Origin: Thermoplasmata archaeon
GTDB lineage: Archaea; Thermoplasmatota; Penumbrarchaeia; Penumbrarchaeales; EX4484-36
Direction: 5' to 3'
NCBI GenBank assembly: GCA_021160765.1
Contig: JAGHBW010000137.1
Location: 1 to 18,162, forward strand
DNA: 18,162 nt
Every line of letters begins with the position of its first letter. The stretch's first letter is position 1. Under the pieces are notes generated by a model, which was not told where the DNA came from, made no database searches, and saw only the letters and a list, made by a program, of their open reading frames with translations. Positions 6,486 through 13,875 of the stretch are shown piece by piece. The position numbers were made by a program, and so were the translations under genes.

Positions 6486-9185
6486 ATGGCAGGGGAGACA
6501 AAACTTCGGTCAGAGGAAAATTTCACACCTGTTATGAGACAGTACTTACGAATCAAGAAGCGGTATCCAGATGCGATTCTCTTTTACAGAATGGGAGATT
6601 TCTATGAGATGTTCTTTGAGGATGCATTGGTGGCTTCTAAGGAACTTGGAATAACCTTAACCTCCAGAGATAAGGGCCCTGATGGAAAGAGGATTCCCAT
6701 GGCTGGGGTCCCCTATCACGCTGTTGACAACTACCTTCCTCGCCTGGTGGAGAAGGGATATAAAGTCGCAATATGCGAGCAGGTTGAGGACCCGAAAAAG
6801 GCGAAGGGTATTGTAAAGAGGGAGGTGGTGAGGGTGGTGACCCCGGGGACTCTTTATACTGCAAGTGAGCTAAAAGAGGCTACAAACAACTATCTTCTTT
6901 CCATTCTTCTTGACATTAAAAAGGAGAGGGCAGCATTATCATACCTTGACCTCTCCACAGGGGAGTTTTTTGTGAAGGAGGTGGAGGGGGATCTTGTGGA
7001 GGATTTAACAGCAGAAATAATGAAATACAACCCAAAAGAAATTCTTGTTCCTAGATCTCAGAGGAGGTGGCTAGAGGAAAACCTCAAGGGATTCCTGAAA
7101 GGGGTCACCATAACAGATTGGCCGGATCACCATTTTTTGCCAGAAGCCTCTGAGGAGAGACTGAAGGCCCATTTCTCAGTCTTATCTTTAGATGGTTTTG
7201 GCCTCAAAGGCCGTCCACTGGCTGTAGGTGCCTCTGGTGCCGCCCTTTCCTACGCTAGAGAGACTCAGATGAGTTCTCTCCCCCACATAAGGGAGATCAG
7301 GTATCTCACAAGTACGAATACTATGGTGCTTGATTCAACAACACTGAGAAACCTTGAGATCTTCCGGAACCTGAGGGATGGAAGTACAAGGGGTACCCTT
7401 TTTGATATACTAAACAAGTGCAGCACCCCCATGGGAACGAGATCTATGAAGCACTCCCTCTCTAATCCGCTCCTCAGCCCCGGGGAGATTGAAAAGAGGC
7501 TTGACGCTGTGGAGTTTTTTCGTGGGCATCTCTTTGTTAGAAGTGACCTGAGGGATGTTTTAAAGGGAATAGGTGACGTTGAAAGGATTTTATCCCGTCT
7601 GAGCCTTGGGAGTGGCAGCGCAAGGGACCTGGTTGCGCTTAAAGAGGCTCTAAAGAGGGTGGGAGATTTAGAAGAACTTTTCTTGAAGAACCCTGAGATG
7701 TCTCAAGTGGAGCTATTATCCGACATCCGGAGTAGAATGGATCCCTCTGGAGACCTTGTTGACCTTCTTGAAAGTGCAATTGTGGAGAATCCACCTGCTA
7801 CAGTTAGAGAGGGGGGGATGATAAGAGAGGGCTTCTCTGAGGAGCTAGACACACTTAAAAGATCACTTCAAGAGGCTAAGGAATATTTGGAAACGCTGGA
7901 GGCAAGGGAGAGAGCAAGGACTGGAATAAAATCTCTGAAGGTAAGGTTCAACAAGGTTTTTGGATATTACATAGAAGTCACCCGCCCCAACTTACACCTT
8001 GTCCCTAAGGACTACATCCGAAAACAGACACTTGCCTCCTCAGAGAGATTTATAACCCCGGAGTTAAAGGAGAAGGAGAGTTTTATTCTAAACGCCCAGG
8101 AGAAAATAGAGGAAATGGAATACTCCATCTTCCGGGAGCTTGTTAACAACGTTCTTCAGAGATCGGATAAAATCTATCAGACTGCAAGGGCCATAGGAGA
8201 ACTAGACATGCTTCTGACATTGGGGGAAATAGCCGCTCAGAGCAACTACTCCCGCCCTGTTGTGGATGAGGGGGATGAGATCGTAATAAAGGGGGGTAGG
8301 CACCCTGTGGTGGAGAGAGTTATTGAGTGGGGTTTCGTCCCCAACGACCTCTATATAAATACCAGAGATGAGAGATTCATTATTTTAACAGGTCCCAACA
8401 TGTCTGGTAAGTCCACTTATATGCGTCAGGCTGCCCTTATCGTTATTTTAGCCCAAATGGGTGCTTTCGTTCCTGCAGAATCGGCTAGGATTGGGCTTGT
8501 TGATAGGATATTCACACGGGTGGGGGCATACGATGATCCAGTAAGGGGGCAGTCCACTTTCATGGTGGAGATGCTGGAGCTTGCTAACATTCTCCGCAGT
8601 GCCACTAAGAGGTCTTTAATACTTCTGGATGAGGTTGGGAGGGGCACATCAACCTTTGACGGGATGGCCATAGCATGGGCGGCGGTGGAATATCTAGCAG
8701 ATAGAAGAAAGATAGGAGCAAGAACAATATTTGCGACACACTACCACCATTTAACGGAGTTGGAGGGAAGGGTGGAGGGTGTGGTGAATTACCACGTTGC
8801 AGTTAAAGAGACAAGGGATGGAGTGGTCTTCTTGAGGAAGGTTAAGAGGGGCCCGTCATCCAGATCATACGGTATTGAGGTGGCTAAACTAGCGGGGGTA
8901 CCAGAGGATGTTGTTAAAAGAGCCTCGGAGATCCTAAAGGAGATTGAGGAGAGAGATTCACTGAGAGAGGCGGCCACCCATATTGCGGGTGGCGGGGAGG
9001 GGAAGAGGACTAGTTATAGAAGGGGCAGGGGGGTTCAGCTGGTACTTCTTCCCTTTGAGGGGGAGGAGGAGAACCCTTACATTGAGGAGATACTAAATCT
9101 TGACCTTGATAATATGACGCCACTTAAGGCGTTAGAGTATCTTTACAATCTGAAGAAACGTCTTGAAGAGGAGAGAAAAGGGTGA
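6486..9185 (+). CDS. mutS: DNA mismatch repair protein MutS (MutS1 type)
   Basis: This is a full-length 899-residue MutS. The N-terminal mismatch-binding domain carries the F-Y-E motif (F39, E41 in MGDFYEMF) that contacts the mispaired base. The connector, core and clamp domains follow. The ATPase domain has Walker A GPNMSGKST (636-644), Walker B LLDEVGRGTSTFDG (713-726) and the ATHYHH switch (750-755). The C-terminal part contains an HTH-like region (KLAGVPEDVVKRASEIL) and the terminal dimer/tetramer segment (MTPLKALEYLYNLKK). It recognises base mismatches and small loops and uses ATP to signal repair. No MutL gene lies in the window. MutS1 is patchy in archaea and often considered acquired from bacteria, but codon use here looks like that of the neighbours. 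GGGG ends five bases before the ATG. Confidence 0.97.
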   Translation: MAGETKLRSEENFTPVMRQYLRIKKRYPDAILFYRMGDFYEMFFEDALVASKELGITLTSRDKGPDGKRIPMAGVPYHAVDNYLPRLVEKGYKVAICEQVEDPKKAKGIVKREVVRVVTPGTLYTASELKEATNNYLLSILLDIKKERAALSYLDLSTGEFFVKEVEGDLVEDLTAEIMKYNPKEILVPRSQRRWLEENLKGFLKGVTITDWPDHHFLPEASEERLKAHFSVLSLDGFGLKGRPLAVGASGAALSYARETQMSSLPHIREIRYLTSTNTMVLDSTTLRNLEIFRNLRDGSTRGTLFDILNKCSTPMGTRSMKHSLSNPLLSPGEIEKRLDAVEFFRGHLFVRSDLRDVLKGIGDVERILSRLSLGSGSARDLVALKEALKRVGDLEELFLKNPEMSQVELLSDIRSRMDPSGDLVDLLESAIVENPPATVREGGMIREGFSEELDTLKRSLQEAKEYLETLEARERARTGIKSLKVRFNKVFGYYIEVTRPNLHLVPKDYIRKQTLASSERFITPELKEKESFILNAQEKIEEMEYSIFRELVNNVLQRSDKIYQTARAIGELDMLLTLGEIAAQSNYSRPVVDEGDEIVIKGGRHPVVERVIEWGFVPNDLYINTRDERFIILTGPNMSGKSTYMRQAALIVILAQMGAFVPAESARIGLVDRIFTRVGAYDDPVRGQSTFMVEMLELANILRSATKRSLILLDEVGRGTSTFDGMAIAWAAVEYLADRRKIGARTIFATHYHHLTELEGRVEGVVNYHVAVKETRDGVVFLRKVKRGPSSRSYGIEVAKLAGVPEDVVKRASEILKEIEERDSLREAATHIAGGGEGKRTSYRRGRGVQLVLLPFEGEEENPYIEEILNLDLDNMTPLKALEYLYNLKKRLEEERKG

Positions 9186-9225
9186 AATATAAAGTAAGAA
9201 TATATTTTTGAAAGGGGGGCTTTTC

Positions 9226-9681
9226 ATGGCGAAAAAGAAGCGGATAACAATCATTGAGAGAAGGAAGGCCAACCGATTAGCCGGGATGCTAGCAATCGCT
9301 TCCGGCATCCTTCTTTTCATAAGCGGCATCACAGGGGTTGCCGCGTGGAAAGCGGTTCAGGCAATGGCTGAAAGGTATCTTGGGGGAGGGTGGGAGATGG
9401 ATGTGGCATTCTCAATCCTCCTTCTGCTAGCAAGCCTCGGTGGGATTCTTGTAATTCTTGGAGGCTTTCTTCTCTACCGGGAGAAGGTTAGGTTGGGGAA
9501 GTTCATCATAACTATTGGGGTAGGTTTTGGAGCATTGGGTTTTATCTTCCAGATCATGACAGCATTCCTCAAGGGCCAGTACCTTAATATAAGCGGTTCG
9601 TTCATAGGTTTTTTCGGCATATTCTTCAGTATTCTGGCCAGAGTTAAAGCCCAGAAGGTTGAAATTCAAATACTGGATTGA
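9226..9681 (+). CDS. small four-helix membrane protein (paralogue of 678..1085)
   Basis: From the ATG at 9226 the product is 151 residues. A basic N-terminus (MAKKKRITIIERRKANR) is followed by about four membrane helices near residues 18-40, 61-84, 91-113 and 121-138. The frame could begin at TTG 9208, but a run of six G (9214-9219) placed six bases before ATG 9226 favours the later start. Residues ~61-120 match residues ~51-110 of the protein at 678 (LASLGGILVILGG versus IAALGGIAVLIGG, then GKFIITIG versus GKLFIILG). The positive N-terminus predicts that end to be cytoplasmic. The gene starts 40 bases after mutS on the same strand, with an AATATAT element between them. Function unknown. Confidence 0.77.
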   Translation: MAKKKRITIIERRKANRLAGMLAIASGILLFISGITGVAAWKAVQAMAERYLGGGWEMDVAFSILLLLASLGGILVILGGFLLYREKVRLGKFIITIGVGFGALGFIFQIMTAFLKGQYLNISGSFIGFFGIFFSILARVKAQKVEIQILD

Positions 9682-9695
9682 GATGGTCTCAAGAG

Positions 9696-11138
9696 TTACT
9701 TCTCGGGCAGCCCGAAGTGCTCTGTTAAGACGTGGTGATAGTGTTTAGGTGGCATCAGGGAACCAAAGGCTCTTTCCACCACTTCACTTAAAGCAGGGTG
9801 GATGTGCATGGCATCCATAAGCGGATATGCTGATTCGTCCTCTGTGTACATGAGGTTGATAATTTCTTGGATCAGGACAGATGCCTGGGGGCCTATGATA
9901 TGGGCCCCGAGAATCCTCATGTCGTCCCTTTTCACTATCACCTTAACAAAGTAATCTTTAACACCCATCGCCTCTCCCTTTGCTGTATCCTCATATCTTT
10001 CTATGCCTATTAAGATGCCCTTCTCACCGTACTTCATAATTGCCTCTTTTTCCCTCATTCCCACAGAGGCGACCTCAGGATACGTGAAAACAGCATGGGG
10101 GACAGCATGATAGTCTACCTTCATTCTTCTCTTCAAGACCGCGTTATAATACACAACAAGGGATTCATAGTTTGCAACATGCTTAAACAGGTGGACACCG
10201 ATGGCGTCCCCGAAGGCCCATACGTTTGGCTGGGATGTCTCCAGGTATTCATTAACTATGATCCAGCCCTTTTTGTCTGTTTTAATGCCCCCCTTCTCCG
10301 GATGAAGGATATCGCTGTTTGAGGCTCTTCCAGCTGCTATGAGAATCTCCTCGGCAGTAAAGGAAACCCTCTTCCCAGTCGCCCTGTTGATTGCTATTAC
10401 CTTTTTCTTACCCGTAAGCCCCTTTTCAACCTCAACAACCTCATGGTTGGTAACCAGCCTGAGATACTTGCTCATCTCTCTTTTTACCAGAGCAGATATT
10501 TCAGGCTCTTCCTGAGGGAGGAACTGCGGGTTCCTTCCAACAATGGTAACGTCTGTTCCCATAGCGGAGAAGAAATGTCCAAATTCAGCTGCTATGTACC
10601 CTCCACCGACGATGATGAGACTTTTCGGTTGTTTTTTGATCCTTAATATGGTGTCGCTGGTATGGTAGCCAACCTTCTCAAGCCCCTTTATTGGGGGTAT
10701 ATATGGTTTGGACCCTGTACAGAGAAAGATCATATCTCCCTTGATGAGTTTTCCAGCGACCTTCAGTGTATAGGGAGCCACAAAGGAGGCGGGATGAGGG
10801 TAGTAGTCTATGTTGGGTGCGTGAGAGAGACCTTTCCTAATCATCTCTATGTCTCTATCTATCAATTTTCTCATCCTTCCCATTACCTTCTCAAAGTCCA
10901 CCTTTTTGACCTCAACGTCAATTCCGAATTTTGGTGCTCTCTCTATCTCTCTAAACAGCTCAGCTGGGTAGAGTAGTATTTTGGTGGGTATACACCCTCT
11001 TGTTAGGCATATCCCTCCTGGATCGTCCTTGTCAATTACCGCAACCTTCATTGAAGGGTTCCTTCTAAGCATGGGATCAACAATGTTCATAGCTGAGCCC
11101 GTACCGATAACAACCAAGTCGTACTTTTTCACCTTCAT
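9696..11138 (-). CDS. FAD-dependent pyridine nucleotide-disulfide oxidoreductase (dihydrolipoamide dehydrogenase / mycothione reductase-like)
   Basis: The 480-residue protein has an N-terminal FAD-binding motif (VVIGTGSAMN, 9-18), the redox-active disulfide in GGICLTRGCIPTK (C44, C49), the NAD(P)-binding IIVGGGYIAAEFG (175-187), a second FAD motif (VWAFGDAIG) and the C-terminal interface HPALSE with catalytic-base candidate H447 and E452. This is the complete architecture of lipoamide/mercuric/mycothione reductases. The GTGS start of the first motif resembles mycothione reductase, and the third glycine of GxGxxG is Met17. No 2-oxoacid dehydrogenase or lipoate genes are nearby, so the disulfide substrate is unknown. 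A TATA-like element at 11162-11168 lies 27 bases upstream of the ATG and no ribosome site is present, so the mRNA is probably leaderless. The gene converges on the one ending at 9681. Confidence 0.92.
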   Translation of the reverse strand: MKVKKYDLVVIGTGSAMNIVDPMLRRNPSMKVAVIDKDDPGGICLTRGCIPTKILLYPAELFREIERAPKFGIDVEVKKVDFEKVMGRMRKLIDRDIEMIRKGLSHAPNIDYYPHPASFVAPYTLKVAGKLIKGDMIFLCTGSKPYIPPIKGLEKVGYHTSDTILRIKKQPKSLIIVGGGYIAAEFGHFFSAMGTDVTIVGRNPQFLPQEEPEISALVKREMSKYLRLVTNHEVVEVEKGLTGKKKVIAINRATGKRVSFTAEEILIAAGRASNSDILHPEKGGIKTDKKGWIIVNEYLETSQPNVWAFGDAIGVHLFKHVANYESLVVYYNAVLKRRMKVDYHAVPHAVFTYPEVASVGMREKEAIMKYGEKGILIGIERYEDTAKGEAMGVKDYFVKVIVKRDDMRILGAHIIGPQASVLIQEIINLMYTEDESAYPLMDAMHIHPALSEVVERAFGSLMPPKHYHHVLTEHFGLPEK

Positions 11139-11160
11139 GTTTGGTGGGGAGATAAAAAGT

Positions 11161-11169
11161 GATATTTAC
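11161..11169 (-). promoter_or_regulatory. TATA box of the disulfide oxidoreductase gene
   Basis: The minus strand reads GTAAATATC, with its centre 27 bases upstream of the ATG at 11138. This places transcription at or next to the start codon. Confidence 0.5.
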
Positions 11170-11198
11170 TTTTTAGGCCGCTCTAAAACTGTTATTTT

Positions 11199-11204
11199 AA
11201 AAAA
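11199..11204 (-). terminator. T-run terminator of tRNA-Thr
   Basis: Six T residues on the minus strand follow immediately after the encoded CCA, which is a usual archaeal termination signal. Confidence 0.5.
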
Positions 11205-11281
11205 TGGAGCCACCGGAGGGATTCGAACCCCCGACCTGCTGATTACAAGTCAGCCGCTCTACCGGGCTAAGCTACGGTGGC
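11205..11281 (-). tRNA. tRNA-Thr (anticodon TGT), CCA encoded
   Basis: The minus strand folds into a complete cloverleaf. The acceptor arm is GCCACCG with CGGTGGC. A D-arm with GCTTAGCCCGGTAGAGC follows. The anticodon stem GCTGA/TCAGC holds the loop CTTGTAA, giving anticodon TGT. The variable region is AGGTC, and the T-arm is GGGGG-TTCGAAT-CCCTC. The discriminator is T at 11208, in line with archaeal threonine tRNAs. The 3' CCA is encoded at 11207-11205. There is no intron. A TATA box lies about 32 bases upstream and a T-run follows. Confidence 0.96.
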
Positions 11282-11308
11282 ACCGGAGAGGAAGGAATAG
11301 GAGGGGAA

Positions 11309-11318
11309 TTATAAAGTT
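11309..11318 (-). promoter_or_regulatory. TATA box of tRNA-Thr
   Basis: The minus strand reads ACTTTATAAT, about 32 bases before the mature 5' end at 11281. This is suitable for a few-nucleotide 5' leader. Confidence 0.6.
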
Positions 11319-11371
11319 TACCACGTGATCTAGAGATACAATCTGTAAATTTCGGTTGGTGTATGTGGAAA

Positions 11372-11381
11372 AGATTATATG
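11372..11381 (+). promoter_or_regulatory. TATA box upstream of the membrane-protein gene at 11423
   Basis: AGATTATATG predicts transcription from about 11403. This lies downstream of the ATG at 11363, so that first in-frame ATG is excluded as the start. Confidence 0.45.
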
Positions 11382-11422
11382 CCATTAAAATCTATTTGGC
11401 ACACAGGTGTCTTAAAGGGGGT

Positions 11423-11770
11423 GTGAGGATCATAAAAGAATCTGAAATGCTGTATTACATCATTGGCTTTCTGATCTTCCTCTTCGCCGTGTTTTATATT
11501 GGGGGGGTTAACAATGGACTTGATATTAAGGCAATAGTTCTTGTCTATTTCTTCACTGTGGGTGCTGTATTGCTATCCCTGGGGGTGTTTATTGAGAGGC
11601 CAGTGGAGAGGAAATTGATTTACATGGGGGAGGCAGCAATGGGAATAACCATTATCCTCTCAGGCGCCTTTGGTTATGTGTCCCTTCCTTATGTTTTCGG
11701 GGGAATTCTGGCTCTTATTGGAGGGGCAGTAATGTCCTACGGGTACTACTCCAAAAAGACTTACGATTAA
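11423..11770 (+). CDS. small four-helix membrane protein, unknown function
   Basis: I start the gene at GTG 11423, which gives 115 residues. AAAGGGG immediately upstream could serve as a ribosome site, and the TATA box at 11372-11381 rules out the earlier ATG. ATG 11447 is a further option. The protein is almost entirely membrane-embedded, with helices near residues 8-27, 35-55, 67-88 and 91-108, separated by short charged turns (EKPV-like ERPVERK at the second turn). The glycine-rich FGGILALIGGAVMSYG end is similar in style to the two membrane proteins at 678 and 9226, but I could not align it convincingly. Its 3' end faces gdhA. No partner genes hint at a role. Confidence 0.65.
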   Translation: MRIIKESEMLYYIIGFLIFLFAVFYIGGVNNGLDIKAIVLVYFFTVGAVLLSLGVFIERPVERKLIYMGEAAMGITIILSGAFGYVSLPYVFGGILALIGGAVMSYGYYSKKTYD

Positions 11771-11824
11771 AAAGGAAGATTGTGAAACATTTCAAAAAGA
11801 GATTGTGATTGTGAGAGGAAAAAT

Positions 11825-11858
11825 AAAAAAAAAAGTAGGGATGGCCTGGCCACCCCTT
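11825..11858 (-). terminator. terminator of gdhA
   Basis: On the minus strand, downstream of the gdhA stop, an inverted repeat (GGG-TGGCC / GGCCA-CCC with one bulged base, 11838-11855) is followed by ten T residues (11834-11825) and another T-rich stretch. It resembles an intrinsic terminator. Confidence 0.55.
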
Positions 11859-11870
11859 TTGGCTGGGGAT

Positions 11871-13214
11871 TTAGACCCAGCCTCTTGTTTTCATCGCCTC
11901 TGCAACTCTCTTTACAGAGACGATATAGGCTGCATTTCTGCAGTGTATCTCCTTGCCCTTCTCGTTGTATTCTTTCAAGGTGTTGAGAACGTCCCAGGTG
12001 GCATCACTCATCTTCTTGTCCAGCTTCTCATACACCTCTGGATAATCCCAGTAGTAGCCGTTTATGTTCTGCACCCACTCAAAGTATGATGTGGTCACAC
12101 CTCCTGCATTGGCCAGGAAGTCGGGGAGAACGAGCACTCCCTTCTTGTGCAGTATCCTGTCTGCCTCAGGTGTGGTAGGTCCATTTGCAAGCTCCAGGAT
12201 GAGTTTTGCCTTGATTCTGTCAGCATTGTCCTCCCTTATTACATTCTCAAGGGCAGCGGGTACAAGGATCTCCACGTCCAGTTCAAGGAGCTCCTCATTG
12301 GTTATCTTCTTCCCATCCTTGTAATTCGTCACAGACCCAGTCTCTCGCTTGACCTTGAAGACCTCCCGGAAGGGGAGACCGTTCTCGTTGTATATTCCGC
12401 CCTTAGAGTCGCTGACGGCCACAACCTTCACATTTTTGAACATTCTTGTCAGAAGGAGGTGGGCATAATACCCAGCATTTCCATATCCCTGGATGGCAGC
12501 CTTGACCACATCGTCCCCTGTTGGAATCTCGTCAGGGAGTTCCATGAGCTCATGGGGGGGTGTGTGGGTGTTCTCCTTGTTCTCAACAAGCTTTACACCC
12601 TTGAACTTCGCAGCCTCCCTGAGGACAAACATTCCTCCGCGAGCGGTGGCGTCCTCCCTACCCTTAGAGCCACCCACATTGTGGGGCTTGCCCGTGATAA
12701 CCCCGGGGGTGTTGTACCCCATAATTTTGCTGTACTCATCCATCATCCAGGCCATTATCTGGGGGGTGGTGTAAACGTCAGGTGCGGGTATATCCTTCTC
12801 CGGGCCAATGAACCTTCCTATGGCCCTGATGTAACCTCTGGCCAGCCTCTCCTTCTCACCATCGCTCATCTCTTTGGGATTGCAGATGATTCCTCCCTTG
12901 CCACCGCCATAGGGTATATCCACCACAGCGGTTTTCCAGGTCATCCATGCAGCAAGGGCCTTTACCGTGTCAAGCGTCTCAGAGGGGTGCCAGCGGATTC
13001 CGCCCTTTGTTGGGCCGCGGGCGTCATTGTACTGAACACGGAAACCTGTGAAGACCTTTACACTGCCATCATCCATCTTCACGGGAATGCTCACAATCAG
13101 CGTTCTCATGGGCTCTCTCAGCATCTGGTGGGTGGCCTCGTCAAGTTCCATGATCTTTGCCACTTCGTCCAGCTGCTCCTGTGCTATTTTAAATGGGTTC
13201 AGCTCCTCAGCCAT
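11871..13214 (-). CDS. gdhA: glutamate dehydrogenase
   Basis: This 447-residue enzyme of the Glu/Leu/Phe/Val dehydrogenase family interconverts glutamate with 2-oxoglutarate plus ammonium. Visible motifs are the substrate-binding GPTKGGIRWHP (K70), the catalytic PYGGGKGG (K106), DIPAPDV (D146) and the nucleotide-binding AIQGYGNAGYYAH (240-252). An insertion at about 209-236 (ENKENTHTPPHELMELPDEI within it) lies between the catalytic domain and the Rossmann fold, where most relatives have only a short linker. Cofactor choice (NAD or NADP) cannot be read safely. The ATG follows GGAGG with a seven-base gap. A TATA box and a 5'-end hairpin precede it, and a strong terminator follows, so it is probably a single-gene unit. 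With glnA it provides the low- and high-ammonium assimilation routes. Confidence 0.96.
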   Translation of the reverse strand: MAEELNPFKIAQEQLDEVAKIMELDEATHQMLREPMRTLIVSIPVKMDDGSVKVFTGFRVQYNDARGPTKGGIRWHPSETLDTVKALAAWMTWKTAVVDIPYGGGKGGIICNPKEMSDGEKERLARGYIRAIGRFIGPEKDIPAPDVYTTPQIMAWMMDEYSKIMGYNTPGVITGKPHNVGGSKGREDATARGGMFVLREAAKFKGVKLVENKENTHTPPHELMELPDEIPTGDDVVKAAIQGYGNAGYYAHLLLTRMFKNVKVVAVSDSKGGIYNENGLPFREVFKVKRETGSVTNYKDGKKITNEELLELDVEILVPAALENVIREDNADRIKAKLILELANGPTTPEADRILHKKGVLVLPDFLANAGGVTTSYFEWVQNINGYYWDYPEVYEKLDKKMSDATWDVLNTLKEYNEKGKEIHCRNAAYIVSVKRVAEAMKTRGWV

Positions 13215-13237
13215 ACATATTCCTCCATGCGTTTTGT

Positions 13238-13256
13238 CCCTCCCCAGCCGGGAGGG
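13238..13256 (-). promoter_or_regulatory. perfect hairpin in the gdhA 5' leader
   Basis: CCCTCCC and GGGAGGG form a perfect 7-bp GC-rich stem around a 5-nt loop. The TATA box at 13279-13288 predicts transcription from about 13257, so the hairpin would be at the very 5' end of the mRNA. It lies about 24 bases ahead of the start codon and does not cover the GGAGG site. Confidence 0.45.
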
Positions 13257-13278
13257 TCGGGTAGAAAATTAACTCCCT

Positions 13279-13288
13279 TATATAAACT
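13279..13288 (-). promoter_or_regulatory. TATA box of gdhA
   Basis: The minus strand reads GTTTATATAA, a near-ideal archaeal TATA box. It is the only one in the 140-base gap upstream of gdhA. Confidence 0.7.
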
Positions 13289-13342
13289 TAATTCCGACTG
13301 AGAGAGGTCTGAGGATGAATAGAGTTCACTTATCGTTGAAGT

Positions 13343-13350
13343 AAAAAAAA
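13343..13350 (-). terminator. T-run after the small gene at 13357..13551
   Basis: Eight T residues on the minus strand begin 7 bases after the stop codon. This is an archaeal-type oligo-T termination signal without an obvious hairpin. Confidence 0.45.
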
Positions 13351-13356
13351 GGTTTC

Positions 13357-13551
13357 TCAATGTGCTCTTCTCATCAGCTTCCTTAACCCAACCTCAACTT
13401 CCCTGAGCTCCTGATCCACCTCAGCAATGTACTCCTGTATCGCCTTAAAGGTCTCAAACAGGTCCCCTTCCCCGGGGAGAAGGTCTGCATCCTTCAGGGG
13501 CTCTTTTTCCATTTCGTCAGGCTCCTTGTCTTCATTGATAAAATTCATCAC
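13357..13551 (-). CDS. small acidic helical protein, leaderless
   Basis: The predicted product is 64 residues, with an acidic N-terminal half (EDKEPDEMEKEPLKDAD) and a helical C-terminal half (FETFKAIQEYIAEVDQELREVEVGLRKLM) that looks like a short coiled coil. I do not recognise it. Support for a real gene is indirect. A TATA-like TAATAATTAA at 13571-13580 sits about 25 bases upstream of the ATG, and a T-run follows the stop. The gene fits its gap exactly between gdhA and the gene at 13600. There is no ribosome site, as expected if the transcript is leaderless. A second ATG directly follows the first, so the true start may be one codon later. Confidence 0.55.
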   Translation of the reverse strand: MMNFINEDKEPDEMEKEPLKDADLLPGEGDLFETFKAIQEYIAEVDQELREVEVGLRKLMRRAH

Positions 13552-13570
13552 GGGGAAGGCAAATACCTCT

Positions 13571-13580
13571 TTAATTATTA
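13571..13580 (-). promoter_or_regulatory. TATA box of the small gene at 13357..13551
   Basis: TAATAATTAA on the minus strand is centred about 25 bases upstream of the ATG at 13551. Confidence 0.4.
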
Positions 13581-13599
13581 ATCTTTTCCTGTAATGCTA

Positions 13600-13839
13600 T
13601 TACTGGCTGTTCTCTTTACCACCCCGGTATTTCTCAAGGAACATCCTCCATAAAATCTCCCGAATATCGTCTTCCAGTTCTTTTGGGATATAATTGTAGA
13701 ATTTCACCCTTTTCATGATCTCCCTCTGGGTTTGCTCATCTCCCATGTTGAGGAATGCCACCTCTCTTAAAACCGTATCAAGCCCCCTGATGGTGACCTC
13801 CCTGCCCGAGACCAGGATTTTCTCTTCTTTTAGTTCCAT
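13600..13839 (-). CDS. small conserved-looking hypothetical protein
   Basis: This 79-residue soluble protein starts at ATG 13839, chosen because GAGGTGG lies five bases upstream. A GTG at 13848 is in frame but lies inside that ribosome site. The sequence has a beta-like start (EEKILVSGREVTIRGLDTVL), a helix (REVAFLNMGDEQTQREIMKRV), a FYNYIPKELEDDI turn-and-helix, and a polar tail. The pattern of a short beta hairpin followed by helices resembles small conserved archaeal proteins, but I cannot name a family. It lies 36 bases downstream of the Trm56-HD gene on the same strand and may be the last gene of that operon. No separate TATA box is evident. Confidence 0.6.
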   Translation of the reverse strand: MELKEEKILVSGREVTIRGLDTVLREVAFLNMGDEQTQREIMKRVKFYNYIPKELEDDIREILWRMFLEKYRGGKENSQ

Positions 13840-13875
13840 TTGCTCCACCTCATTTTCTGTGGAGAGGTAGAGAGA

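Noticed and set aside
11205..11281. tRNA-Thr as an integration (att) site
   Set aside because: No integrase and no second copy of the tRNA 3' end were seen in the window.
11363..11422. Earlier ATG start of the membrane protein at 11423
   Set aside because: The TATA box at 11372-11381 lies downstream of this ATG, and no ribosome site precedes it.
12147..13301. 384-codon open frame on the + strand opposite gdhA
   Set aside because: It is fully antisense to a clear glutamate dehydrogenase, has no recognisable domain and no ribosome site, and is explained by the codon bias of gdhA.
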